Shown piece after piece: positions 17,169-26,496 of a stretch of 64,000 nt of DNA. The DNA comes from Caballeronia sp. SBC1 (GTDB taxonomy: Bacteria; Pseudomonadota; Gammaproteobacteria; Burkholderiales; Burkholderiaceae). The notes beneath the pieces are model-generated. The model was not told the DNA's origin, ran no database searches, and saw only the letters and a list, made by a program, of their open reading frames with translations. Each line of letters opens with the position of its first letter. The first letter of the stretch is position 1. Made by a program: the position numbers and the translations under genes. Where the stretch lies: assembly GCF_011493005.1 (NCBI RefSeq), contig NZ_CP049157.1, positions 1,116,001-1,180,000 on the forward strand, read 5' to 3'.

Positions 17169-18178
17169 AAATTCGTCATGTCCTGGCTACGCTGCTTGCA
17201 GCAACGGCCACTTTCTGCGCGGCCGGCGCGGCGTATGCCGACAGCACCGCGATCTGCTACAACTGTCCGCCGGAATGGGCGGACTGGGCGAGCCAGATTG
17301 CTGCTATCCAGAAGCAGACCGGCATCCGCGTGCCGTTCGATAACAAGAACTCCGGGCAGGCCATTGCGCAGATGATGGCCGAGCAAAAAAGCCCGATTGC
17401 CGACGTGGTGTATCTCGGCGTTTCATCGGCGTTCCAGGCGAAAGACAAGGGCCTGGTGCAACCGTACAAGCCCGCGCATTGGAACGATATCCCTGCGGGC
17501 ATGAAGGATCCCAACGGCTACTGGTTCGCGATTCATTCCGGCACGCTGGGCTTTTTCGTGAACAAGGATGCGCTCGACGGCAAGCCCGTTCCGCGTTCGT
17601 GGGCGGACTTGTTGAAGCCGGAATACAAGGGCATGGTTGGTTATCTTGATCCGTCGTCGGCGTTCGTGGGATACGCGGGCGCAGTGGCCGTGAATCAGGC
17701 GCTGGGTGGCACGCTCGACAACTTCAAGCCCGGTCTCGAGTGGTTCGAGAAGATGAAGGCCAACGCGCCGATCGTGCCGAAGCAGACCGCGTATGCACGG
17801 GTGATGTCGGGCGAGATTCCAATTCTGCTCGACTATGACTTCGACGCGTATCGTGCGAAATACAAGGATCACGCGAACGTGGAGTTCGTGATTCCGAAGG
17901 AAGGCACGATCGTGGTGCCGTATGTGATGAGCCTCGTGAAGGGCGCGCCGCATCAGGCGAACGGCGAGAAGGTGCTGGATTTCGTGCTGTCGGATGAAGG
18001 CCAGCGCTTGTGGGCGAACGCGTATTTGCGACCGGTGCGCGGCGGAGCGTTGCCGCCTGACATAGCCGCCAAGTTCTTGCCGGCGTCGGAGTATGCGCGT
18101 GCCAAGGACGTCGATTTCGCGAAGATGGCCGAGAAGCAAAGCGCGTTCGGCGAAGAGTATTTGCGCGTCATGCACTGA
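17165..18178 (+). CDS. ABC importer substrate-binding protein (Fe/phosphonate/polyamine type)
   Basis: 337 aa with a Sec signal (MKIRHVLATLLAATATFC...AAYADS) and an extracellular-solute-binding family 1 body: IADVVYLGVSSAFQAKDKG, SGTLGFFVNKDAL and GKPVPRSWADLLKPEYKG are typical of AfuA, PotD and PhnS-like proteins. It delivers the substrate to the two permeases encoded next. Which ligand it binds cannot be read from the sequence; the operon's GpdQ-like enzyme favours a phosphorus compound. Confidence 0.85.
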   Translation: MKIRHVLATLLAATATFCAAGAAYADSTAICYNCPPEWADWASQIAAIQKQTGIRVPFDNKNSGQAIAQMMAEQKSPIADVVYLGVSSAFQAKDKGLVQPYKPAHWNDIPAGMKDPNGYWFAIHSGTLGFFVNKDALDGKPVPRSWADLLKPEYKGMVGYLDPSSAFVGYAGAVAVNQALGGTLDNFKPGLEWFEKMKANAPIVPKQTAYARVMSGEIPILLDYDFDAYRAKYKDHANVEFVIPKEGTIVVPYVMSLVKGAPHQANGEKVLDFVLSDEGQRLWANAYLRPVRGGALPPDIAAKFLPASEYARAKDVDFAKMAEKQSAFGEEYLRVMH

Positions 18179-18188
18179 TCTTTCAACG

Positions 18189-19013
18189 ATGCAAGATTCC
18201 ACCTTCTCCACCCGCGCGCGGGTCTTCCTTCTCGCGCCCGCGCTGGCCGTATTCTGCGCGTTCTGGCTGCTGCCGCTGGTCGCGTTGGTGCAGGCCAGCG
18301 CCGTGCCGGACGCGTTCACCGCGTATCGCGAGGTCCTGACCAACGCGCGTTATGTGCATAGCTTGCTCGCGACGATTGCGTTGTCGCTGGCAGTGACGGC
18401 GGCGACGCTTGCGTTGTCGACCATCGCGGGTTTGTTTCTCGCGCGCCGCGAGTTGCCGGCCAAGCGATTACTGGTCGCACTCCTGACGTTTCCGCTTGCG
18501 TTTCCAGGGGTGGTGGTGGGATTCATGGTGATCATGCTGGCAGGGCGCCAAGGGTTGATCGGCGCTATTTCTACACGGCTGACAGGCGACCGCTGGGTGT
18601 TCGCTTATTCACTCAGCGGCCTGTTCCTGGGCTACCTGTATTTTTCGATTCCGCGCGTGATCGTTACCGTCATGGCGGCTGCAACGAAGCTGGATGCGTC
18701 GCTGGAAGAGGCGGCGCGCTCGCTGGGGGCATCGCCGTGGCGCATCTTTATAGACGTGCTTATGCCCGCCCTGATGCCCGCATTGATCGCGGCGGGCGCG
18801 GTGTGTTTTGCCACCGCGATGGGCGCTTTCGGCACCGCGTTCACGCTCGCCACCGACCTCGACGTATTGCCGATGACCATTTATACCGAGTTCACGCTGA
18901 ACGCGAATCTTGCGACGGCAGCGGCGTTGTCGATCGTGCTCGGCCTCGTCACCTGGGCCGTGCTGGCGGTTGCTCGCAGCCTCACCGGCGCGACTGTTGC
19001 CGCTACCGCATGA
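18189..19013 (+). CDS. ABC importer permease 1
   Basis: 274 aa from the ATG at 18189; earlier in-frame starts would overlap the binding-protein gene. Six hydrophobic segments are visible. The cytoplasmic EAA loop reads EEAARSLGASPWRIFIDVLMP, the ATPase docking motif of binding-protein-dependent permeases (given as EEAARSLGASPWRIF). The stop overlaps the next permease start by four bases. Confidence 0.88.
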   Translation: MQDSTFSTRARVFLLAPALAVFCAFWLLPLVALVQASAVPDAFTAYREVLTNARYVHSLLATIALSLAVTAATLALSTIAGLFLARRELPAKRLLVALLTFPLAFPGVVVGFMVIMLAGRQGLIGAISTRLTGDRWVFAYSLSGLFLGYLYFSIPRVIVTVMAAATKLDASLEEAARSLGASPWRIFIDVLMPALMPALIAAGAVCFATAMGAFGTAFTLATDLDVLPMTIYTEFTLNANLATAAALSIVLGLVTWAVLAVARSLTGATVAATA

Positions 19014-19924
19014 GGATGCCGATGCCTGAGTTCCTGAGACCTCGTCGTCTGCTTGTTGCGGGGCAATTGCTGCTGACGCTTGCGCTGGTTGCGTTCATGG
19101 TCGTGCCCGTGGTGATGTCTGTGATGGCCGGATTGACCGTCAACTATTTTCGTGGCGTATCGAGTGGACTGACGCTCAAATGGCTTGAGCAGGTGTGGTC
19201 GATGTATCAGGATTCGGTCTGGTTATCGATCGAGATCGCGCTTGCAACGCTTGCCATTACGCTCGCGATTGGCGTGCCGGCAGCGTATGCGCTGGCGCGC
19301 AGCAATACGCGCTGGGCGCGTTTTGTCGAAGAATTGCTTGTCCTGCCTATCGCGCTGCCGGGGCTCGCTACGGCATTGGCTTTGTTGTCCGTATATGGCG
19401 GCTGGAGCGCGTTTCGATCGAGCATGTGGTTCATCGTTGCCGGGCATGTGGTTTTTACTTTGCCGTTCATGGTGCGCTCGGTCGCCGCCGTCTGCGCGGG
19501 TACCGACTTGCGCACGATGGAAGAAGGCGCGGCCAGTCTGGGCGCGTCGTTCACGCAGCGGTTCCTGACCATCGTGCTGCCTAATGCGCGTCCCGGCATT
19601 GTTGCCGGTGCGCTCGCGGTGCTGACTTTGTCGATAGGCGAATTCAATCTGACATGGATGCTGCATACCCCCGACACCAAGACACTGCCGGTCGGACTCG
19701 CCGATGCGTACGCGTCCATGCGTCTTGAAGTCGGCAGCGCCTACACCATACTTTTTCTGCTGATGACGCTGCCGTTGTTGATTGCGATGCAGTGGCTGGG
19801 TGTCGATCCGGCTGGCGCGCAGAGTGCCCGCGCCGCAGCAAAACGCAAGCGCACGTTGTCACGCAGCGGCTCGCCAGGGCAATCCGTTACTCAACCGTCC
19901 CAACCTGTAGAGACTGCACGATGA
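19010..19924 (+). CDS. ABC importer permease 2
   Basis: 304 aa from the ATG at 19010 (ATGA overlap with permease 1); a further ATG at 19016 or 19022 is possible. Six hydrophobic segments, with an EAA loop EEGAASLGASFTQRFLTIVL. The gene overlaps both neighbours by four bases, as expected for stoichiometric production of a heterodimeric channel. Inner membrane. Confidence 0.88.
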   Translation: MRMPMPEFLRPRRLLVAGQLLLTLALVAFMVVPVVMSVMAGLTVNYFRGVSSGLTLKWLEQVWSMYQDSVWLSIEIALATLAITLAIGVPAAYALARSNTRWARFVEELLVLPIALPGLATALALLSVYGGWSAFRSSMWFIVAGHVVFTLPFMVRSVAAVCAGTDLRTMEEGAASLGASFTQRFLTIVLPNARPGIVAGALAVLTLSIGEFNLTWMLHTPDTKTLPVGLADAYASMRLEVGSAYTILFLLMTLPLLIAMQWLGVDPAGAQSARAAAKRKRTLSRSGSPGQSVTQPSQPVETAR

Positions 19925-20991
19925 GACTCGAAGCCGTTCCCGTCACCCTCAGCCGTTGCGCGAAAACGTTTCGCGGGCAGCGTGTGCTCGAACCCGTCGA
20001 TCTCAGCATCGAACCCGGCGAAACGCTGGTGCTGCTTGGACCTTCAGGCTGTGGCAAGACCACTACGCTGCGACTGATCGCCGGGCTGGAAAAGCCCGAT
20101 GCCGGCGGCCGTGTGAGTTTCGGTGCGGATGATGTCACGGCCTTGCCTATCGAGCGTCGCCAGGTCGGCATGGTGTTCCAGAACTACGCGCTGTTTCCCA
20201 ATCTGACCGTACGTGGCAACGTGGGTTATGGCTTGCGGATCCAGAAGGTGGAGGCGTCGGCGGCGCGTCGACGGGTGGATGAATTGCTGGAGATGACCGA
20301 GTTGACCGCACACGCGGACAAGCCCATTACCGAGTTGTCTGGTGGTCAGCGCCAGCGTGTTGCGTTGGCTCGCGCACTGGCGCCGAGGCCGCGTGTATTG
20401 TTGCTCGATGAACCGCTGACCGCACTCGATGCCCGCCTGCGCGAGACCCTGCGTGCCGAAATGAACGCGTTGCTGCGCGAACTTCGCGTGACCAGCATCT
20501 ATGTCACGCATGACCAGTCCGAAGCGATGGCGCTTGCTGACCGGATCGTGGTGATGAGCGCGGGGCGCATTGAGCAATGCGGTACGCCGCGCGAGATTTA
20601 TTACCAGCCGGCGAGTCGCGCGGTGGCGCAATTCATCGGCACATTGAATCGGGTGGCAGGCGAGTGCCGTGATGACGCATTCGTCACGCTTGGCGGTACG
20701 ATTAGCGTAACGGGACTGATCGCGCAACTGCGAACGCGGAACGGGACTCGGGACGGTGCGCGGTCGGAAATCTTCTTTCGGCCGGAAGATGCGGTGCTTG
20801 TCGATCCGCAGTCGGCGCAGTTGCGCGGCGCGGTGGAGTCGGCGCTGTTTTTGGGTGAACGTACCCGGTTGAAAATCAGGGATGCCGCGCCCGATGCATT
20901 GATTGTCGATGTGCCCGGCCGCGTTGAACTGGCGCAGGGAACGGCCGTGGGGATATCGGTGCGCGACGAGGGTTGGGTCGCATTGCACTGA
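19921..20991 (+). CDS. ABC importer ATP-binding protein
   Basis: 356 aa. Walker A GPSGCGKTT, Q-loop VFQNYALFPNLT, signature LSGGQRQRVALARAL, Walker B VLLLDEPLTALD and the switch histidine in YVTHDQSEAMAL are all intact. The C-terminal 110 residues form a TOBE-type domain, as in the PotA/FbpC/MalK groups. It powers the two permeases. The start codon overlaps the permease 2 stop. Confidence 0.93.
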   Translation: MRLEAVPVTLSRCAKTFRGQRVLEPVDLSIEPGETLVLLGPSGCGKTTTLRLIAGLEKPDAGGRVSFGADDVTALPIERRQVGMVFQNYALFPNLTVRGNVGYGLRIQKVEASAARRRVDELLEMTELTAHADKPITELSGGQRQRVALARALAPRPRVLLLDEPLTALDARLRETLRAEMNALLRELRVTSIYVTHDQSEAMALADRIVVMSAGRIEQCGTPREIYYQPASRAVAQFIGTLNRVAGECRDDAFVTLGGTISVTGLIAQLRTRNGTRDGARSEIFFRPEDAVLVDPQSAQLRGAVESALFLGERTRLKIRDAAPDALIVDVPGRVELAQGTAVGISVRDEGWVALH

Positions 20992-21023
20992 TTCCCTCGC
21001 TTCAGGTCAAACAAGGAGATGCC

Positions 21024-21857
21024 ATGCTGCTCGCTCAAATCACCGATTTGCATATCAAGCTTCCCGGTGTGCTCGCATATAGAAAAGTCGATACGGCAGC
21101 CTGTCTGCGCGCTTGTGTAGAACGTTTGAACGCGCTGAGTCCGCGTCCGGATGCCGTGCTGGTGACGGGAGATCTGGTGGATTTCGGAACCGCCGATGAA
21201 TATCGTCACTTGGCGGCGTGTCTGAAACCGTTGGAGATGCCGGTGTATCTGATGGTCGGTAATCACGACGACCGCGCGGCCTTGCGCGAGGTTTTCGATG
21301 CACCTTATTTGCACGAAAGCGGTACTGGTAGCGACTTTGTTCAATACGCGTTTGATCTGCAAGATATGCGGGTCATCGCGCTGGATTCGCAGAAGCCGCA
21401 GGAAAGCCCGGGCACGTTATGCGATGCGCGTCTTGCGTGGCTTGAGCATCAGTTGGAGGCCGCTGATGGCCGCCCGGTGATCGTCGCGTTGCATCATCCG
21501 CCGTTTGCTACCGGTATCGGGCATATGGACGACATGGCGCTTGACGCGCAGGCCGCGTCGAAGCTGGAGGCGCTGATTTCGCGGTATCCGAATGTGGAGC
21601 GCGTTTTGTGCGGGCATGTGCATCGGCCGGTGCATAAGCGCTTTGCGGGGACAATCGCTTCAATTGCGCCGTCGACCGCGCATCAGGTGGTGCTTGATCT
21701 GCATGCCGACGCACCGTCGGCGTTCGTGCTTGAGCCGGGTGCGTTTGCCTTGCACTATTGGACGGCAGGCGTGGGGCTCGTGTCGCATCATGAATACGTC
21801 GAGCAGTTCGACGGGCCGTATCCATTCTTCGATGACGATGGGGCGTTGGTGGATTAA
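21024..21857 (+). CDS. GpdQ/CpdA-like class III metallophosphodiesterase
   Basis: 277 aa from the ATG at 21024 with AAGGAG seven bases before it. The binuclear metal site of calcineurin-like phosphoesterases is complete: ITDLHI (DxH), VTGDLVDFG (GD), VGNHDDR (GNHD), ALHHPP and CGHVHRPVH (GHxH). Overall layout and the HHPPFATGIGHMDDMAL region resemble the glycerophosphodiesterase GpdQ. It is the last gene of the ABC operon, 32 bases after the ATPase gene. No signal peptide, so it would act on an imported diester in the cytoplasm. A cyclic-nucleotide phosphodiesterase role is the main alternative. Confidence 0.85.
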   Translation: MLLAQITDLHIKLPGVLAYRKVDTAACLRACVERLNALSPRPDAVLVTGDLVDFGTADEYRHLAACLKPLEMPVYLMVGNHDDRAALREVFDAPYLHESGTGSDFVQYAFDLQDMRVIALDSQKPQESPGTLCDARLAWLEHQLEAADGRPVIVALHHPPFATGIGHMDDMALDAQAASKLEALISRYPNVERVLCGHVHRPVHKRFAGTIASIAPSTAHQVVLDLHADAPSAFVLEPGAFALHYWTAGVGLVSHHEYVEQFDGPYPFFDDDGALVD

Positions 21858-21861
21858 GCGC

Positions 21862-23205
21862 TTAGCCGGTTACGTTTGCCGGCGACAGCGACCCGACCCT
21901 CACGATCAACCCACTCCCATCCTCGCGATTGCGCGCCTCGAGCGTAGCCCCATGTCGCCCAGCAATGCTCGATGCAATCGCGAGCCCCAGCCCGCTGCCC
22001 GACCCCTGCGCACCGGCGCCGCGATAAAACCGGTCGAACACCCGGTCCAGTTCATCCGGTGCAATGCCTGTGCCCGTATCCACGACTTCAACACCCACAC
22101 CCTGCGTATCGCGCGTGAGTATCACATCGACCTTTCCGCCCTCGGGCGTATGGCGAATCGCGTTATCGATCAGGTTATTCAGCAAGATTCCCAGCGCATG
22201 TTCATCGCCCAGCACGACATAGTGGTCCGATGCATCGCACGCGCGCTCTTCCAGCCCAAGATCGATGTGCTTGGCCTCCGCCAGCAACGACAGGTCGCTC
22301 ACCGACCGCTCCGCGAGACGGCGCAGACTCATGGGCAGCATCGACGCCGTCCGGTTCGCATCCTCGCGCGCCATGGCCAATAGCTGATGTGCAAGGTGAA
22401 TGATCCGGTTGAGTCGTCCCTCAAGACGCTCGAGCGTATGACCGTCGCCTTGCAACGTGCCGTCACGCCGGGCCGCCTGAAGCTGCAGTTTCAACGCGGT
22501 CAGCGGCGTGCGCAACTCGTGCGCCGCGTCGGCAACGAAGATTCGCTGCGCCTGCGACGCGTCGTTCAAACGCCTTAGCAAGTCATTCAACGCGTCGACC
22601 AGTGGCCGAATCTCCACCGGCACTCTTACACCAGCCTGCAACGGCTCAAGCGAGTCGAGCGATCTCCGCGATAACGCCCGCGACAACCCACCGATCGGCG
22701 CAAGTCCTCGGGCCACGACAAACAACACGAGCACAATGGTCACCGGCACTACCAGGGCCAGCGGCCACAACGTGCGCCAGGCGAGCCGCAGCGCAAGATC
22801 CTCGCGAACCGAGAACGGTTGCGCCACCTGGATATATCGGTCGGGCTGCTGCAGGCCGAACACGCGCCATCGATATTCACCGCGTTCAATCGACCTGAAT
22901 CCTTCCGCGATGCGCGGCAACGCCGGTTCCTTGATCGAGTGGTAAACAAGCTTGCCTTGCTTGTCCCAGATATCGATCGCAATGCGGTCGTCGGCTATAC
23001 CGTTGAAGTCGTGGCGGGCCCGGTCGGCGGCGTCGGCTGTAGCAATATTCGCCGGCAACGACAGCGCAACGGTGCGCAGTTCGTAGTCGAACAACTCGCT
23101 CGCTTCGCGGCGCGCGGTGTGGAAGATGCCATAGCCCGCCGCCAGCGAGGTCGCGGCCAGTCCGAAGATCAGCCAGCCGAGCAGCCAGCGGCGTATAGAT
23201 ATCAT
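21862..23205 (-). CDS. Sensor histidine kinase, PmrB/QseC type
   Basis: 447 aa. Two membrane segments (about residues 7-27 and 147-167) flank a roughly 120-residue periplasmic sensor, then a HAMP-like linker. The H-box AAHELRTPLTALKLQLQ has His229 as the phosphorylation site; N-box NNLIDNAIRHTPEGG and the G-boxes VVDTGTGIAPDEL and GSGLGLAIASSI are intact. Its start overlaps the response-regulator stop by four bases, so the two are cotranscribed. Signal unknown; the family senses metals, low pH, cationic peptides or hormones. Confidence 0.92.
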   Translation of the reverse strand: MISIRRWLLGWLIFGLAATSLAAGYGIFHTARREASELFDYELRTVALSLPANIATADAADRARHDFNGIADDRIAIDIWDKQGKLVYHSIKEPALPRIAEGFRSIERGEYRWRVFGLQQPDRYIQVAQPFSVREDLALRLAWRTLWPLALVVPVTIVLVLFVVARGLAPIGGLSRALSRRSLDSLEPLQAGVRVPVEIRPLVDALNDLLRRLNDASQAQRIFVADAAHELRTPLTALKLQLQAARRDGTLQGDGHTLERLEGRLNRIIHLAHQLLAMAREDANRTASMLPMSLRRLAERSVSDLSLLAEAKHIDLGLEERACDASDHYVVLGDEHALGILLNNLIDNAIRHTPEGGKVDVILTRDTQGVGVEVVDTGTGIAPDELDRVFDRFYRGAGAQGSGSGLGLAIASSIAGRHGATLEARNREDGSGLIVRVGSLSPANVTG

Positions 23206-23864
23206 TCGAGTCCCTTGAGCCGGTAGCCCACGCCCCGGATCGTCAATATCTGCTCCGCGCCAATCTTGCGCCTGAGGCTGTGGACATGCACCTCAATGGT
23301 ATTGCTGCCCACTTCCTCACCCCATCCGTACAGCTTTTCCTCGAGTTCCGCACGCCTGAATACGCGCGTTGGCTCCTCGATCAGCACCTGAAGCAACGCG
23401 AACTCGCGTGGCACCAGCGGCAACGGCACACCGGCCTTGCTTGCTTCGTGCGAGGCGGGATCGAGGGCCAGTTCGCCATGCGTATAAACAGGCTGCTTTT
23501 GTCCGGTACGACGTCGCAGCGCCGCGCGCACGCGTGCGGCCAGTTCGTCGAGATCGAAGGGTTTCATGAGGTAGTCGTCAGCGCCCGCATCCAGCCCGCG
23601 AATCCGGTCGTCCACGGCATCGCGCGCAGTCAGGATGATGACTGACGCCGCACCGCCTGCCTTGCGGTACGTGTTCAACACCTGGAGGCCATCGCGTTTC
23701 GGCAAGCCGAGGTCGAGCAGTACGAGGTCGTACACCCCGTTGCCAAGCGACAGCTCAGCGGCGCGTCCGTCCGCCGCCCAATCGATTGCGTAACCCAGCC
23801 GGCGCATGGAGTCGACCACGGTCTCGGCAATCATCTCGTCGTCTTCCACCAGTAATAGCCGCAT
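23202..23864 (-). CDS. OmpR-family response regulator, PmrA/QseB type
   Basis: 220 aa. Receiver domain with acidic pocket EDD, phospho-acceptor Asp51 (LVLLDLGLP) and the lysine of MKPF; C-terminal winged helix (VFRRAELEEKLYGWGEE, then TIEVHVHSLRRKIG). First gene of the kinase operon and divergent from the RND efflux operon. A direct repeat fitting PmrA-type boxes lies 56 bases upstream of its start, which supports both autoregulation and control of efflux. Confidence 0.92.
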   Translation of the reverse strand: MRLLLVEDDEMIAETVVDSMRRLGYAIDWAADGRAAELSLGNGVYDLVLLDLGLPKRDGLQVLNTYRKAGGAASVIILTARDAVDDRIRGLDAGADDYLMKPFDLDELAARVRAALRRRTGQKQPVYTHGELALDPASHEASKAGVPLPLVPREFALLQVLIEEPTRVFRRAELEEKLYGWGEEVGSNTIEVHVHSLRRKIGAEQILTIRGVGYRLKGLE

Positions 23865-23919
23865 CGTGAAATCTCCCCGGTCCTACGAACAAGTATCGAG
23901 CATGAATTGTCGGCGGCGG

Positions 23920-23942
23920 GTGCTTAAGCGTTCCTTAAGCAC
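23920..23942. promoter_or_regulatory. PmrA/QseB-type box between regulator and efflux operons
   Basis: CTTAAG (23923-23928), five bases, CTTAAG (23934-23939) fits the YTTAAK-N5-YTTAAK direct repeat known for PmrA. Because CTTAAG is itself a palindrome the element also forms a nine-base perfect inverted repeat, GTGCTTAAG and CTTAAGCAC. It lies midway between the divergent response regulator and TolC genes. Confidence 0.7.
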
Positions 23943-24011
23943 GGGCTTCCTAGAATCAATTGCTCCTTCGATGAACCTTGCCCGTTCACTTTCTTCGCCC
24001 AGGAGCCAGGT

Positions 24012-25424
24012 TTGCCTGCATTCACCGCCGCCCCGAGTTTGTACCTGTACAAGCTAGTTTGCGCCAGCACGTGCCTGGCGCTGCTCGCCGGCTGCACGTG
24101 GTATCACCGCGAGCCGCTTGCGCCGCGGGATACATCGACCACGCTCTCTACGCTCTCACGCGTGCAGATCGATCCGGCGACCATGCCCCTGCCCGAGCTT
24201 GCCGCACATCGATTCGATCCCTCAGATGGCCTCGACATCGAAGAGGTCGCCATGCTGGCCGTGGCGAACAATCCCGACCTGAAGCTCGCCCGCGACGACC
24301 TGGGCATTGCACGGGCTCAAGCATTTTCGGCCGGCTTGCTGCCGGATCCGCAACTGGCTGTGTCCAGCGATTATCCCGGCATGGAGGGGGCAACGCGTGC
24401 GTTCAATTATGGCTTGTCCATGGACGTACTGGCGATCTTCACGCGTGGACCCAACAAGCAGTCAGCCGACGCGACCGTTGCAAAGACCGATCTTGGCCTG
24501 CTCTGGCAGGAGTGGCAGGTCGTGGCGCAGGCAAAACAATTGTTCATCAAGGCGCGCTTTCAAGAGGAGACGCTGCCGTTGCTTGCGCAACAACGCGATC
24601 TGTCGCGCACGCGTTATGAACGAATGGCCGATGCCCAGCGCGAGGGCAACCTGACCGAAGATACGCTGACCGCGGCCCTCACTTCGTATAGCGACGCGCG
24701 CAAGCTTTATACCGATGCTGAACGTGCGGCCGAGCAGACGCATCATGACCTGAACCAGCTGCTGGGTTTGTCGCCCGACGTGCAATTGCAGCTTGTGGGC
24801 GAGCCTGAAGACGCGCCACTTGAAGACGCCACCGTGGATAGCGCGGTCGCCGCGCTGCCGCGCCGGCGGCCCGATTTGCTTGCCCTGCAAGCGGGTTACG
24901 AGGCGCAGGAGCAAAAATATCGTGCGGCGATCATGAGCCAGTTTCCGTCGCTGACCGTGGGGTTTGACCGTCAACGCGACACATCGAATGTCTACACGTC
25001 AGGATTCCAGATCAACTTGAGCCTGCCGATCTTCAACCGCAACCGCGGCAACATTGCGATCGAGCAAAGCACGCGACAGCGCCTGCGCGATGAATATCAA
25101 AACCGCTTGAACCAGGCAATCGCCGACGTGGCCCATCTGCGTGCCGATGACGCCATCCTCTCACGCCAGCTCGAGCAGACCGAAGCGGCGTTGCCCGGAA
25201 CGGAGCATGCCGCGCGCGACGCCAGCGCGGCTTTTGCCGAGCACAACCTGGCGCTCGGCGCATACACGGATGCGATGTCGGCCGCGTTGACCAAACGCGT
25301 GGACATCGCGACGCTGCGCGAATCGCGGGCCGAACAGCGTGTTGGCTTGCAAGCGCTGCTGGGCAGCGCAATCCCCGACGCTTTTACTTCCGACCTGAAC
25401 CTGACTGAAGCCCATGCCAAATAA
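24012..25424 (+). CDS. TolC/NodT-type outer-membrane efflux lipoprotein
   Basis: 470 aa from a TTG start at 24012; AGGAG at 24001-24005 sits six bases upstream and no in-frame ATG precedes the signal sequence. The N-terminus ends in a lipobox (ALLAGCTWY). Two outer-membrane efflux-protein repeats rich in Ala, Gln and Asp can be followed, with DGLDIEEVAMLAVANNPDLK starting the first and PRRRPDLLALQAGYEAQEQ the second. It forms the exit duct of the RND pump encoded by the next two genes, and overlaps the adaptor gene by 11 bases. Confidence 0.88.
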   Translation: MPAFTAAPSLYLYKLVCASTCLALLAGCTWYHREPLAPRDTSTTLSTLSRVQIDPATMPLPELAAHRFDPSDGLDIEEVAMLAVANNPDLKLARDDLGIARAQAFSAGLLPDPQLAVSSDYPGMEGATRAFNYGLSMDVLAIFTRGPNKQSADATVAKTDLGLLWQEWQVVAQAKQLFIKARFQEETLPLLAQQRDLSRTRYERMADAQREGNLTEDTLTAALTSYSDARKLYTDAERAAEQTHHDLNQLLGLSPDVQLQLVGEPEDAPLEDATVDSAVAALPRRRPDLLALQAGYEAQEQKYRAAIMSQFPSLTVGFDRQRDTSNVYTSGFQINLSLPIFNRNRGNIAIEQSTRQRLRDEYQNRLNQAIADVAHLRADDAILSRQLEQTEAALPGTEHAARDASAAFAEHNLALGAYTDAMSAALTKRVDIATLRESRAEQRVGLQALLGSAIPDAFTSDLNLTEAHAK

Positions 25425-26496
25425 CCGGCTTTCGACGCACGCCTGCATCGCCTTGTGTTTTTGCTTCAGCGTATTCCTCGAAGCAAGCAACGCCCTTGCC
25501 GACGACACCGTGGTCGCCGTCACGACCGCCCCGGTCCAGCGCGCAGTGATTGCGCAACCCGTACGCGCGTACGGCATCGTCGCGGCATCGGCGGCTAACC
25601 TCACGTCGATCAACTTGCCTTACATCGCGCGGATCACGCAACTGCGCGTGCAAACGGGGCAGCCGGTCAAGCGCGGCGACCCGCTGTTTGTCGTGCAGGC
25701 CGACCCCGCTGCCGCGCTAGCCGCCACGCAGGCAAGAAGCGCCGCGACGCTGGCCGATGGCGAGATTGCGCGCACTCAGTCGTTGTTCGACAAGGGCCTT
25801 GCCACCGCATCGCAACTGGCCGCTGCGCGCAAGGCAGCACAGGATGCCCGCGAGGCGCTGGTGTCGCAGACACAGAGCGGGATCACGAGCGGAGCCAAGG
25901 TCGTTGCGTCGCCTATCGACGGCGTGGTGTTGCAGATATCGGCGGGACAGGGCGATCAGGTCCAGGCGGGAGCGCCGATCATGCAGCTTGCAGGCGCGGA
26001 CAACGGCCGGCAGGCGCGCGGCAACGTGGTGCTGGCGGTCGAACCCTCGGACGCCGTCAACATCCATACCGGCGATGAGGTCCGCTTGCGCGGCCTCTCG
26101 ACCTCGCTCGCGAAGCTCTCCATGACAGGGCGCGTGGTCCTGGTGGGCGCTTCTATCGACCCGCAAAGCCAGCTCGTCGATGTAGGCGCGAACGTGCCGC
26201 TCGGCAATAGCGCGTTCATTCCGGGCACGCACGTGGCCGCCGATATCGATACCAACCGCGGCATGCACTGGGTCGTCCCGCGCTCGGCCGTGCTCAAGGA
26301 CGATCACGGCGATTTCGTATTCCAGGTTGCGTCCGGCAACAAGGCGCATCGCGTGAATGTGGTCACGCAGGTAGAGGATCGCGACCGCTACGGCATCGAC
26401 GGTCCGCTCAGTGCGACGCAACCGGTGGTGGTCAGCGGCAACTACGAGTTGAAGGACGGCATGACGGTGCATGGCGCCGAAGGCGCGCCACGATGA
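25414..26496 (+). CDS. RND efflux periplasmic adaptor subunit
   Basis: 360 aa with an N-terminal signal sequence (CIALCFCFSVFLEASNALAD). Family parts are in order: biotinyl-lipoyl half-motif (ITQLRVQTGQPVKRGDPLF), a short helical hairpin (IARTQSLFDKGLATASQL), second lipoyl half (VASPIDGVVLQISAGQGDQV), beta-barrel and membrane-proximal domains. It bridges the RND permease and the TolC protein. It overlaps both neighbours, four bases with the permease, so the operon is tightly coupled. Confidence 0.9.
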   Translation: MPNNRLSTHACIALCFCFSVFLEASNALADDTVVAVTTAPVQRAVIAQPVRAYGIVAASAANLTSINLPYIARITQLRVQTGQPVKRGDPLFVVQADPAAALAATQARSAATLADGEIARTQSLFDKGLATASQLAAARKAAQDAREALVSQTQSGITSGAKVVASPIDGVVLQISAGQGDQVQAGAPIMQLAGADNGRQARGNVVLAVEPSDAVNIHTGDEVRLRGLSTSLAKLSMTGRVVLVGASIDPQSQLVDVGANVPLGNSAFIPGTHVAADIDTNRGMHWVVPRSAVLKDDHGDFVFQVASGNKAHRVNVVTQVEDRDRYGIDGPLSATQPVVVSGNYELKDGMTVHGAEGAPR

